Assembly (NCBI GenBank): GCA_900113995.1
Contig: FORK01000005.1
Location: forward strand, 62,001 to 126,000
DNA length: 64,000 bases
Direction of reading: 5' to 3'
Source of the DNA: Ruminococcaceae bacterium D5
Lineage (GTDB): Bacteria > Bacillota > Clostridia > Oscillospirales > Ruminococcaceae
Below, piece by piece: positions 8,963 through 17,357 of this stretch. The stretch's first letter is position 1. Each line of letters starts with the position of its first letter. The notes under the pieces were generated by a model. The model had not been told where the DNA came from. It searched no databases and worked only from the letters and a program-made list of their open reading frames with translations. The position numbers and the translations under genes were made by a program.

Positions 8963-8978
8963 AGGGCGATGCTAAAAT
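8950..8978 (+). promoter_or_regulatory. Promoter of the yeiH-type gene
   Basis: TTGATT, 17-base spacer, TAAAAT, 28 bases upstream of the start codon. Confidence 0.6.
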
Positions 8979-9006
8979 CAAGCTATCAACAGCAAAGGAG
9001 CCATCC

Positions 9007-10065
9007 ATGATGAATGTATTTTCCCGTCTCGCGGGCGGTATTCTCGCCGCTGCCGCACTCGCCGCCGCTGCAAAATTTTGCAGCGCCCTGATTCCCTATG
9101 AGCTGATCTCGGCCGGCGTTTTCGCCATGCTGATCGGGATGATGCTGCACCCGCTCGCCGAGCGTTTCGGATTCTGTCGTGAGGGGATCGCCTTCACCTC
9201 CAAAAAGATTCTCAAGGGCTCAATCGTTCTGATGGGGATCACTCTGAGCTTTTCTCAAGTATTGGAGGTGGGAAAATTTTCGCTCATTGTGATGTGCTTC
9301 ACCCTGACCGCCGCCTTCGGCTTCGGCAATCTCTTCGGCCGGATGTTCGGTATGAACTGGAAGCTTTCCAACCTGATTTCGGCAGGAACCGGCATCTGCG
9401 GCGGATCGGCCATCGCCGCGATTTCCCCTACCATCGACGCCGATGACAGCGACATTGCCTATGCAATTTCGGCTACTTTTCTGTTCGATATCGTCATGGT
9501 CATCCTCTTTCCGATAATGGGACGCGCCGCCGGGATGAGCGACATGGGCTTCGGACTCTGGGCCGGCACCGCCGTCAACGACACCTCCTCGGTTGTCGCG
9601 GCCGGATACGCCTTCTCCGACCTTGCCGGACAATTTTCCACCATCGTCAAGCTCACCCGCACCCTCTCGATCGTTCCCATCGTCATTCTCTTCGCCTATA
9701 TCAACGAGCGGGTGAAGGCAAGGGCCGCCGGAACCGCCGGAGGGCGGATTCAGGTCTCGGTGCGCCGGATCTTTCCCTGGTTCATCTTGCTCTTTCTGGG
9801 GATGGTTGCGGTGCGCAGTCTTCTCGACGCAATGGCCGCGGCCGGCGTGTGGGGAATGAGCGCCGCCGGGGTGGGCGGTTTCGCCGCCGTCCTCTCCTCG
9901 CTGAGCAAATTCGGAATGGTCATGGCCCTTGGTGCGATCGGACTGAAGACCGATTTCAAAAACGTCGCCAAAAGCGGCTTTATCCCGATGCTGCACGGAT
10001 TTATCATTTCGGCGCTGGTTGTTATCGTTTCTTTCGGCGCGCAGGCCATGCTGGGACAGCTTTGA
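9007..10065 (+). CDS. YeiH-family (UPF0324) integral membrane transporter
   Basis: The 352-residue protein is hydrophobic throughout, with about nine or ten membrane segments. Signature stretches of the YeiH/PF03601 family are present: AGTGICGGSAIAAISP near residue 140 and GLWAGTAVNDTSSVVAAGYAFS near residue 180. Family members are annotated as putative sulfate or sulfite exporters, and cysteine-metabolism links are known for some, but the substrate here is not established. GGAG precedes two adjacent ATG codons (9007 and 9010). It is divergent from a LysR gene and ends at a strong hairpin. Confidence 0.87.
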   Translation: MMNVFSRLAGGILAAAALAAAAKFCSALIPYELISAGVFAMLIGMMLHPLAERFGFCREGIAFTSKKILKGSIVLMGITLSFSQVLEVGKFSLIVMCFTLTAAFGFGNLFGRMFGMNWKLSNLISAGTGICGGSAIAAISPTIDADDSDIAYAISATFLFDIVMVILFPIMGRAAGMSDMGFGLWAGTAVNDTSSVVAAGYAFSDLAGQFSTIVKLTRTLSIVPIVILFAYINERVKARAAGTAGGRIQVSVRRIFPWFILLFLGMVAVRSLLDAMAAAGVWGMSAAGVGGFAAVLSSLSKFGMVMALGAIGLKTDFKNVAKSGFIPMLHGFIISALVVIVSFGAQAMLGQL

Positions 10066-10086
10066 ACGGTCGGCCGCCCTCCAACG

Positions 10087-10118
10087 AGCGGGGACGAAGG
10101 AATTTCGTCCCCGCTTTG
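10087..10118 (+). terminator. Terminator of the yeiH-type gene
   Basis: AGCGGGGACGAA pairs perfectly with TTCGTCCCCGCT; only a short TTT follows. Confidence 0.7.
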
Positions 10119-10142
10119 ATCTCTGCTTTAGCAGGGTGAGAG

Positions 10143-10210
10143 CCAGCGTCATTCAGGCGCTGGCAGTGTTATGCCCTTACAGGGCTCCCTTTTAGGGGCG
10201 GTCATGACTT
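10143..10210. repeat. Hairpin-rich repeat copy ending in GGTCATGACTTT
   Basis: CCAGCG...CGCTGG, GCCCT-TAC-AGGGC and CTCCCTTTTAGGGG form consecutive small hairpins, and the block ends in GGTCATGACTTT, exactly as does the copy at 44281-44400. The two probably belong to the same dispersed family. Confidence 0.45.
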
Positions 10211-10256
10211 TCGGACGAAGCTTTCTCTGCCTTCTGTGTGTTGTGCCAAAAAAGTT

Positions 10257-10284
10257 TTGCTTTTTTACTTTTTTCTGCTATAAT
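10257..10284 (+). promoter_or_regulatory. Promoter of the MATE gene
   Basis: TTGCTT, 16-base T-rich spacer, TATAAT, about 140 bases before the start codon. Confidence 0.5.
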
Positions 10285-10423
10285 AAATGTGTTTTGCCAC
10301 TCGTTTGTGAGAACGGGCGGCTATCCGGGCGAACAGACGCGGCGCCGCGCGATGCGCGGCGTCCGCTGTCGTTACGGTCGAAATTCACCCCATTGAATCC
10401 AACGTTCAGAAAGAGGTATTCCC

Positions 10424-11788
10424 GTGCAGGAACAACGAAAAGAAAACAAAATGGGGGTCATGCCCATTCCCCGGCTGCTCATGACAATGTCGCTGCCGAT
10501 CATGGCGTCGATGCTGATTCAGGCACTCTACAACGTCGTGGACAGCATCTTCGTCATCCGTGTCAGCGAAGACGCTCTTACTGCCGTTTCTCTTGCTTTT
10601 CCGGTGCAGGCGATGATAATCGCCATCTCAGTCGGCACAGCGGTCGGCGTCAACGCCATCCTCTCCCGGAGGCTGGGGGAAAAGAATTTTGAAGATGCCA
10701 ACCTCACCGCCACAAACGGCGTGTTTCTGATGGTACTCAGCGCCGCTGCCTTCGCGCTCTTCGGCATTTTCGGGGTGCGCCCCTTCTTCGCAGCCTTTGT
10801 GGAGGAAGGCAGTGTGATGCGGATGGGAATGGAGTACACCTCCATCGTCTCCATCTTCTCCTTCGGCGTCTTCATCAGCGTCGTCGGAGAACGGCTGGTG
10901 CAGGCGACCGGCAACAGCATTTACTCGATGATTTCACAGATGGCAGGCGCGCTCACCAATATTATTCTCGACCCGATTCTGATCTTCGGGCTGCTCGGCT
11001 TTCCCCGCATGGAGGTTGCCGGCGCCGCCATTGCAACGGTGGTGGGCCAATTTGTCTCGATGTTTGTCATCGTTTGGTTTAACCTGAAAAAAAATCCCGA
11101 AGTCGACCTCTCCTTTAAGGGATTCCGCCCCAACGGCCGCATCATCGTGGAGATCTACCGCATCGGCCTGCCCTCCATTTTCATGCAGGCCATCGGATCA
11201 GTCATGACCTTCGGAATGAACAAAATTCTGATTCTCTTTTCTCAGACCGCGGTTTCGGTTTTCGGCATCTATTTTAAGCTCCAGAGCTTCATCTTTATGC
11301 CCATTTTCGGGCTGAACAGCGGCATGATTCCGATTATCGGCTATAATTTCGGTGCGCGCCACCGCCGCAGGATCACTCACACCATCCAGCTCGGCAGCCT
11401 CTACGCACTGGCCATTATGGCGGCGGGAACGCTGATTTTCCATCTCTGCCCCGGCTGGATTCTTGACGTTCTCTTCGACGCGTCGGATCACATGCTCGAA
11501 ATCGGCGTGCCCGCTCTGCGGATCATCAGCATCCACTTTCTCCCCGCTGCCATCTCGATTGTACTTTCGGCATCTTTTCAGGCGCTCGGCAAGGGGACCT
11601 ACAGCTTGATCATGTCGGCCTGCCGCCAGCTGCTGGTGCTGTTGCCCTCCGCTTATCTGCTCGGGCGCTTTTTCTCGCTCAACGCCCTCTGGCTCTCTTT
11701 CCCGATTGCGGAACTGGCATCGCTCGCCATTGCGGTCGTCCTTTTCCGCGGCGTCTACCGAAATGAAATTAAACCCCTCGAGGATTGA
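10424..11788 (+). CDS. MATE-family multidrug/cation antiporter
   Basis: The 454-residue protein has the twelve-helix MATE pattern: it begins with PIPRLLMTMSLPIMASMLIQALYNVVDSIFV (residues 8-40), repeats the fold after about residue 230, and has the charged FNLKKNPEVDL loop. MATE proteins export drugs or metabolites using Na+ or H+ gradients in the cytoplasmic membrane. The start is GTG at 10424 behind AAAGAGG; an internal ATG at 10451 is possible. No regulator lies beside it, so the substrate is open. Confidence 0.9.
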   Translation: MQEQRKENKMGVMPIPRLLMTMSLPIMASMLIQALYNVVDSIFVIRVSEDALTAVSLAFPVQAMIIAISVGTAVGVNAILSRRLGEKNFEDANLTATNGVFLMVLSAAAFALFGIFGVRPFFAAFVEEGSVMRMGMEYTSIVSIFSFGVFISVVGERLVQATGNSIYSMISQMAGALTNIILDPILIFGLLGFPRMEVAGAAIATVVGQFVSMFVIVWFNLKKNPEVDLSFKGFRPNGRIIVEIYRIGLPSIFMQAIGSVMTFGMNKILILFSQTAVSVFGIYFKLQSFIFMPIFGLNSGMIPIIGYNFGARHRRRITHTIQLGSLYALAIMAAGTLIFHLCPGWILDVLFDASDHMLEIGVPALRIISIHFLPAAISIVLSASFQALGKGTYSLIMSACRQLLVLLPSAYLLGRFFSLNALWLSFPIAELASLAIAVVLFRGVYRNEIKPLED

Positions 11789-12224
11789 TTCGCAAAACCG
11801 GCTCATTGTCAAACGTTATGATGCGGGCAGAGGCGCCGTCTTTATCAGACGGCGCCTCTGCCTGTGTTCAAAATTCCTGATACCCGCGGCACGTGTGGAC
11901 ACGAAAAATTTCGAGCGGTATACTCTCCACAGCGAAAGCAAAAATAGAAGGTTTTGGGGATGGCGGCAATGAAATTACAGCATTCGCTTCTTTCGTCCTG
12001 CCGGGAGAATTCTTTCCCCCGCAGGGGTCCCTGGGGCATCGATCATCCTTGCATGTATGGTGCTGAAGAGCAGATCGAAGGAACGAAAAGCACCGCTTGA
12101 TTAGGACGACGCGGCCAAGCAGGCTCCGATGCATCCGCACCGGGGCCTGCTGATCTTCTCTGCGCAAACAGCCGTCCGACGGCGGGACAGGCGTTTCTTT
12201 TCAGGACCTTTCCCGAAATTTTTT
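11789..12224. other. Intergenic stretch between convergent genes
   Basis: After the MATE terminator I see no supported gene. The only structure is AGCAGGC...GCCTGCT (about 12118-12152), a loose hairpin without a T run that could slow transcription from the minus-strand methyltransferase gene. Confidence 0.6.
11826..11862 (+). terminator. Terminator of the MATE gene
   Basis: GGCAGAGGCGCCGTC pairs perfectly with GACGGCGCCTCTGCC around a seven-base loop; the T run is poor (TGTGTT). Confidence 0.75.
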
Positions 12225-13427
12225 CTATTTTTCGTCGCAGACCTGAAAAATGTAAAACTTCAGATAGTAGGACTCATCCGCCGCCCAGAGAATTGGATGG
12301 TCGGGCGACTGCGTGCGGTATTCCACCTGGCGCAGCCGCCTGCGGACATCGTGCGCGGCCTGATTCAACGTCTGAGTGAAAAGCTCACAGGTCATGAAAT
12401 GCGAGCAGGAACAGGTTGCAAGGAACCCTCCGTCCCGCACCAGCTTCATCGCCCGGAGATTGATTTCCCGGTAACCCTTCTGCGCATTTTTCACCGAGCT
12501 TTTGGATTTGGTAAAAGCGGGAGGGTCGAGAATTACGAGGTCGAATTTCTCCCCCTCCCGTTCGAGGCGCGGCAGAAGCTCGAAAACGTCGGCGCAGAGG
12601 AATTTCACCCGGTCGGAAAGCCCATTGAGGGCAGCGTTTTCCTCCGCCTGTGCAACAGCCAGATCGGAAGCGTCAACCCCGAGCACCTCCCGCGCGCCGC
12701 CCAGTCCCGCATTGAGTGCAAAGGAACCGGTATGGGTAAAACAGTCGAGCACCCTCGCGCCGGAGCAAAGTCGCTGAATCGCGAGCCGGTTGTATTTCTG
12801 ATCAAGGAAGAAGCCGGTTTTCTGCCCGTCGAGCACATCGACGAGGTAGCGCACTCCGTTTTCGGTCATTTCCACCTTGGTGTCAAATTCCGGTCCGATG
12901 AAGCCCTTATACCGCTCCATCCCTTCCTGCAGGCGCACCTTTGCATCGCTGCGCTCAAAAACGCCGCGGATTTCCATCCCGTCGCGCGCGAGGACTTCCC
13001 GGAGCAGCGAGATAATTTCCAGCTTCATCCGGTCGATTCCCAGCGCCAGCGACTGGACAACCAGCACGCCGGCATATTTATCAACTACAAGCCCCGGCAG
13101 GAAATCCGCTTCCCCGAAAATAATCCGGCAGCTTGAGAGATCGACGGTTTTTTTACGGTACTCCCATGCGGCCTGCACCCGTGCGCGGAGAAAATCCCGG
13201 TCGATTGCCTGATCCGGACGGCGGGTCATCATCCGCACCCGTATCCTGGAATTGAGATTTACAAAGCCGCGCCCCATCGGGTAGCCGTTCCAGTCCTCCA
13301 CCCGCAGAATTCCGCCGTTCTCAAAGTCCCCCGAGATTCCGGCGATCTCATTGTCAAAAATCCACATGCCGCCGGATTTCAGCATCCGGCCCTCTCCCTT
13401 TTTCAGGGTTACAGTTGCTTCGTCCAT
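12225..13427 (-). CDS. rlmI: Class I SAM-dependent rRNA methyltransferase (RlmI-like)
   Basis: RlmI-type enzymes methylate cytosine C5 in 23S rRNA. The 400-residue protein has an N-terminal PUA domain (about residues 1-75, with LKSGGMWIFDNEI), a linker domain and a C-terminal Rossmann methyltransferase with VLDCFTHTGSFALNA (SAM motif I, near residue 225), GVDAS and LDPPAF (motif IV). TCSCSHFMT carries the catalytic-type cysteine of m5C enzymes. ATG 13427 follows GGAAGGAG. The exact target cytosine is inferred from family membership only. Confidence 0.88.
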   Translation of the reverse strand: MDEATVTLKKGEGRMLKSGGMWIFDNEIAGISGDFENGGILRVEDWNGYPMGRGFVNLNSRIRVRMMTRRPDQAIDRDFLRARVQAAWEYRKKTVDLSSCRIIFGEADFLPGLVVDKYAGVLVVQSLALGIDRMKLEIISLLREVLARDGMEIRGVFERSDAKVRLQEGMERYKGFIGPEFDTKVEMTENGVRYLVDVLDGQKTGFFLDQKYNRLAIQRLCSGARVLDCFTHTGSFALNAGLGGAREVLGVDASDLAVAQAEENAALNGLSDRVKFLCADVFELLPRLEREGEKFDLVILDPPAFTKSKSSVKNAQKGYREINLRAMKLVRDGGFLATCSCSHFMTCELFTQTLNQAAHDVRRRLRQVEYRTQSPDHPILWAADESYYLKFYIFQVCDEK

Positions 13428-13699
13428 CCTACTCCTTCCGCCCGTCCCATGGGACGGGCTTGTCAGAAAATTTGCGGTACCATCATAGCACATCACAAAG
13501 CCGGTGACAAACCTTATTTTTCGCCGCTCCCTGCAGGAAAAATTAACGAAATTTGATCTGCTTTTTTTCCGAAAAGACAAAATTGCCGTCCGCTCATTGA
13601 CACTCGCCCGATTTTTGCTATGCTAAAAGAGACGGAACACGGCATCCGCCCTCTGTGCGGTACGTCAGCCGTCCGGACAAAACAGGGAGGTTGATGATT

Positions 13700-14812
13700 A
13701 TGATTCATAAGCAGCGTGTATTGGATTCGTTTCTGGAGTATGTGCAGATCGACAGTGAAACCGGCAACGAAAAGGCAATGGCCGAGCGGATGACCGAGGA
13801 GCTTCGGGCGCTCGGCGGAGTCGTTTCCACCGACAGCGCGGGGGAAGCCGTCGGTTCCAACGGCTTCAACGTCTACGCAAGGTTTGAAGGAACCTTGCCC
13901 GGCGAGGTTCTTCTCTATGCGGCCCACATGGACACCGTCAAGCCCGGCTGCGGGGTCAAGCCGGTGATCCGCGACGGAATCATCTACAGCAGCGGCGACA
14001 CCATTCTCGGCGGCGACGACAAATCGGGCATCGCCGGAATTATCGAGGCAATCCGCTCCATCAAGGAGGAGGGAACCCCTCACCGCACCTTTGAGGTGGC
14101 CTTTACCATCAGCGAGGAAGGCGGCCTGCGCGGCGCCAAGAATCTCGATTACTCCCGCATTCGGGCAAAATACGGCATCGCCCTCGATTCCAGCGGCGAG
14201 GTCGGCAAAATCATTACTCAGGCTCCCGGGCAGATCAAAATCCACGCCGATGTCATCGGAAAAACCGCCCACGCCGGCATCGCACCCGAACAGGGCATAT
14301 CGGCGATTCAGGCCGCGGCGTCCGGCGTTGCGCGAATGAAGCTGCTGCGAATTGACGAGGAGACAACCGCCAACATCGGCGTCTTCAAAGCGGAATACGC
14401 CACCAATATTGTGCCCGACCGGGTGTCAATTCTGGCGGAAACCCGCAGCCGCAATCTCGATAAGCTCAACGCACAGGCCAAGCATATGGTAGACTGCCTT
14501 CAGGCGGGCTGTGACGAATACGGTGCAACTCTTGACTGCCGCTGTGAAACCAACTACGTCAGCTATCACCTTGCCGACGACCACCCGCTGGTTTCCGAAC
14601 TTTCCGGCGCGATCCGCTCGATGGGAATCGAGCCGCTCATCACCAGCACCGGCGGCGGGAGCGACACCAATATCTTTAATCTCAACGGCATCGATTCGGT
14701 CGTGCTCGCCACCGGCATGAGCAAGGTTCATACCACCAATGAGTTTATCAAGGTTGAGCAGCTCGAGCGCACCGCAGAGCTTCTCTATCGTCTCATGACC
14801 ACCGCAAACTGA
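13700..14812 (+). CDS. M20-family tripeptidase (PepT-like) metallopeptidase
   Basis: This cytoplasmic zinc exopeptidase of 370 residues shows all M20 ligand motifs: HMDTV (about residue 78), GGDDKSG (about 110), EEGG with the catalytic glutamate, and a final GGGSDTN/HTTNEF region. It resembles PepT and the PepT-like group that removes N-terminal residues from short peptides. ATG 13700 is preferred (GGGAGG nine bases upstream); ATG 13694 is too close to that site. It stands alone, ending at a strong terminator, just upstream of the AbgT/AbgB block. Confidence 0.87.
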   Translation: MIHKQRVLDSFLEYVQIDSETGNEKAMAERMTEELRALGGVVSTDSAGEAVGSNGFNVYARFEGTLPGEVLLYAAHMDTVKPGCGVKPVIRDGIIYSSGDTILGGDDKSGIAGIIEAIRSIKEEGTPHRTFEVAFTISEEGGLRGAKNLDYSRIRAKYGIALDSSGEVGKIITQAPGQIKIHADVIGKTAHAGIAPEQGISAIQAAASGVARMKLLRIDEETTANIGVFKAEYATNIVPDRVSILAETRSRNLDKLNAQAKHMVDCLQAGCDEYGATLDCRCETNYVSYHLADDHPLVSELSGAIRSMGIEPLITSTGGGSDTNIFNLNGIDSVVLATGMSKVHTTNEFIKVEQLERTAELLYRLMTTAN

Positions 14813-14826
14813 TAGGTTTTCTCCAC

Positions 14827-14859
14827 AAAGGACGGGTCCCGCGTGACCCGTCCTTTTTT
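14827..14859 (+). terminator. Terminator of the pepT-like gene
   Basis: AAAGGACGGGTC pairs with GACCCGTCCTTT, followed by TTTTTT. Confidence 0.88.
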
Positions 14860-14948
14860 GTTTGTGTATTACGACGAAATCAATTCTCAAAAGAGAACAA
14901 GATGACAGTTTTAGGAAATTTCTGTATAATTTCTTAACGCTCCGCTGA

Positions 14949-14977
14949 TAGACAACGGAATTTTTCTTTGTTATAAT
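14949..14977 (+). promoter_or_regulatory. Promoter of the first abgT-type gene
   Basis: TAGACA, 17-base spacer, TATAAT. The layout and the TTTGTTATAAT end match the promoter at 17119-17147. It leaves a leader of about 250 bases. Confidence 0.6.
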
Positions 14978-15235
14978 GCGTTTAAATAATTCGAAATGAT
15001 TTGTTCTTAAATTTGCATCCACTTCGTAAAATACATTACGGAAGTGCAAAATTTAATTTTCTTATTTTTCTATAATTTATATTAAATTCATTTTTAACCA
15101 TTATTTTACAAATTTTATTGTGCATTTTCACTACAGTTACTTTTTTTGCCCTCATCTCCCTTTCCGATCATCACCCATGTGGCCGGCCGCATGGGAGGAC
15201 GATAAATCAACCATCTCATCTTAGGAGGATTGTCT

Positions 15236-16792
15236 ATGAGCAAAGCAAACATGGCAGCCCCCAAGCGAAGTGCAATCGACCGCGTTCTCGACGGTATTGA
15301 ACGAGTTGCAAACAAGCTCCCGCCGCCCGGCATCCTGTTTTGCTACCTGTTCGTCATTGTTGCGGTTCTCGGTGCCATTTTCAGCTTCACCGGAATCACG
15401 CTGGCCAATCCTGCAACCCAGGAACCTGTTTCCGCCCAGAATTTTTTCTCAACGGAAGGCATTCAGTGGCTGCTCGGCAACCTCGTCAAAAACTTTACCG
15501 GATTCGCACCGCTCGGCCTGGTCATCACGATGACGCTGGCCATCGGTATGTGCGAAGAATCCGGCATGATTATGTCGATGCTGCGCAACAGCCTCAAAAA
15601 CGTCCCACCCGCCATCGTGCCCTATGTCATCGCCTTTGTGGGAACAATGGGCAACATCGCCTCTGATACCGCGATGGTTGTCATCCCGCCGATGGGCGCT
15701 ATCGTCTACATGGGCGTCGGCAAACACCCGATCGTCGGTATGATCGCCGGCTATGCGGGCGCGCAGGCCGGTTTTACCGCCAACTTGCTGGTCGCAGGCA
15801 CCGATTCGCTGCTTCAGGGCCTGACCAACGACGCAATCAAGAGCTTTCTGCCTGACTCAACCTTCACCGTCGACGTCACCTGTAACTGGTTCTACATGAT
15901 GGCCTCCACCTTCCTCTGCTCGATTGTAATCGGTCTTGTCTGCAATAAGATCGTTGACAAGCGTTTCGGCGCTTATGAAGGTGCAAATCAGGAGAGTCTT
16001 GAGGAGGTCTCTGACGTTGAGAAGAAGGGTCTGCGCAACGCCGGTATCTCCGCCCTGGTCTATCTCGCCGTAATTGTAGCGGGTTTCCTTGCAGGTCCTC
16101 TCGCCAAGATCAATGAGGACGGCAGCCGCGCCATTCTTGGCTCTCCGCTGCTGACCGGCCTGATCCCTGTCCTGTTCTTCTTTTTCGCGATTCCCGGCAT
16201 TGTTTACGGTTTTACAACCAGAAAGTTTAAGAACACCACCGATGTCAACAGGGCAATGGTCAAACAGATGAGCGGAATGGGTTCCTATGTGGTCTTCTGC
16301 TTCTTCTGCGGCCAGTTCCAGAAGCTGTTTGCATGGACCAAGCTCGACACCATGCTCGCAATCTCCGGCGCCGACGCCCTCAAGGCCATCGGGTTTACCG
16401 GAATTCCTCTTTTCGTCTCCTTTATTCTTCTGTGTATGTGTGTCAACCTGTTCATCTCTTCCGGATCGGCCAAGTGGGCCATCTTTGCCCCGATCTTCGT
16501 GCCGATGTTCATGATGCTCGGCTATCACCCCGGATTCACTCAGGTGCTTTACCGAATGGGCGACTCCCCGACCAACTGCTTCACTCCCATGAGTCCCTAC
16601 ATCTGGATGGTTCTTGAAGTTGCCAAGACCAAATATGACAAGGATCTCAAGATCGGCACCCTCGTCGCCGGCCTGATGCCTATTGCCTTTATCCTGCAGT
16701 TCGCATGGATTCTTTTCTTCATCGTCTGGTACCTGATCGGATTGCCCTACGGCCCCGGTGTAACCCATCTGCTGCCCCCCGGCGTCCTTTGA
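15236..16792 (+). CDS. AbgT-family transporter, copy 1
   Basis: AbgT proteins are inner-membrane carriers; E. coli AbgT takes up p-aminobenzoyl-glutamate and some relatives export sulfonamides. This 518-residue copy starts with VLDGIERVANKLPPPG (family signature near residue 20) and has about eleven hydrophobic segments and the conserved SGSAKWAIFAPIFVPMFM region near residue 415. ATG 15236 follows TAGGAGG. It is nearly identical along most of its length to the copy at 18890, with an AbgB-like gene between them, so import of a PABA-glutamate-like or other amide-linked substrate is a fair guess. Confidence 0.9.
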   Translation: MSKANMAAPKRSAIDRVLDGIERVANKLPPPGILFCYLFVIVAVLGAIFSFTGITLANPATQEPVSAQNFFSTEGIQWLLGNLVKNFTGFAPLGLVITMTLAIGMCEESGMIMSMLRNSLKNVPPAIVPYVIAFVGTMGNIASDTAMVVIPPMGAIVYMGVGKHPIVGMIAGYAGAQAGFTANLLVAGTDSLLQGLTNDAIKSFLPDSTFTVDVTCNWFYMMASTFLCSIVIGLVCNKIVDKRFGAYEGANQESLEEVSDVEKKGLRNAGISALVYLAVIVAGFLAGPLAKINEDGSRAILGSPLLTGLIPVLFFFFAIPGIVYGFTTRKFKNTTDVNRAMVKQMSGMGSYVVFCFFCGQFQKLFAWTKLDTMLAISGADALKAIGFTGIPLFVSFILLCMCVNLFISSGSAKWAIFAPIFVPMFMMLGYHPGFTQVLYRMGDSPTNCFTPMSPYIWMVLEVAKTKYDKDLKIGTLVAGLMPIAFILQFAWILFFIVWYLIGLPYGPGVTHLLPPGVL

Positions 16793-16886
16793 TCCCATCC
16801 ACTCTGCCGTTTCGTCATCCAAATTGAGGTTCTTTCCTTCCGAATGGATGTATAGTTTTTAACTTTTCTGTGCCATATCTTTCTTT

Positions 16887-16929
16887 AGAGCAGAAGTGTC
16901 CTTTTAGGAAGGACACTTCTGCTCTTTTT
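16887..16929 (+). terminator. Terminator of abgT copy 1
   Basis: AGAGCAGAAGTGTCCTT pairs with AGGACACTTCTGCTCT, followed by TTTT. Confidence 0.88.
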
Positions 16930-17118
16930 GGCTCAAATTCCATCTAATGGGGATGAAATCAAAATATTTCCATTAATTTTTGTGCATTTTTCCCTTGAAA
17001 ATTATGAATTTTAAAATTTAGAATAATTCATAATATTTTACCGTCGAATTTTTTGCAGCCAACTTGTCTATACAAAAAATGAACTTTTTCTTTGTGCAAA
17101 ACTAACTACCCCTAGTTA

Positions 17119-17147
17119 TGGACAAATTATTTCTGATTTGTTATAAT
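17119..17147 (+). promoter_or_regulatory. Promoter of the abgB-like/abgT2 genes
   Basis: TGGACA, 17-base spacer, TATAAT, with the same GATTTGTTATAAT-like end as the promoter at 14949. Confidence 0.6.
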
Positions 17148-17357
17148 ACATACATAGAAGTTAAGATATCATCTAGATTTCTGTTTTTCAAAAATTTTCA
17201 GGAAGTCATGAATTATTCTTTCGATTTATACTGCATTTTATTTTTATTTCTGCTTATTTTCTCCGCAGGGTGGAGTTTGTCAGAATGTGCCTTGTTGCTT
17301 TTCGATAAACTTTAATTCCGCCATGTAAAGACAGTGTAAATCGCTAGGAGGAATTGT

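Larger units (their letters stand above)
10066..10423. other. Intergenic stretch with hairpins and a promoter
   Basis: No gene is supported here. It holds the yeiH terminator, a run of small hairpins resembling the repeat family at 44.3 kb, and the promoter of the MATE gene. A GC-rich piece around 10340-10370 shows no clear feature. Confidence 0.7.
14813..15235. other. AT-rich regulatory spacer upstream of the first abgT gene
   Basis: Besides the pepT-like terminator and the abgT promoter, an imperfect dyad (TTTGCATCCACTTCGTAA with TTACGGAAGTGCAAA, about 15016-15053) lies between promoter and gene and may be an operator in the long leader. Confidence 0.5.
16793..17357. other. AT-rich spacer between abgT copy 1 and the abgB-like gene
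   Basis: It contains the terminator of the upstream gene and a promoter for the downstream one. A 65-codon frame at 17118-17315 overlaps that promoter and is not considered a gene. Confidence 0.65.

Noticed and set aside
17118-17315. Possible 65-residue membrane peptide upstream of the abgB-like gene
   Set aside because: The start codon lies on the -35 of a good promoter, there is no ribosome site, and AT-rich DNA easily gives such hydrophobic frames.
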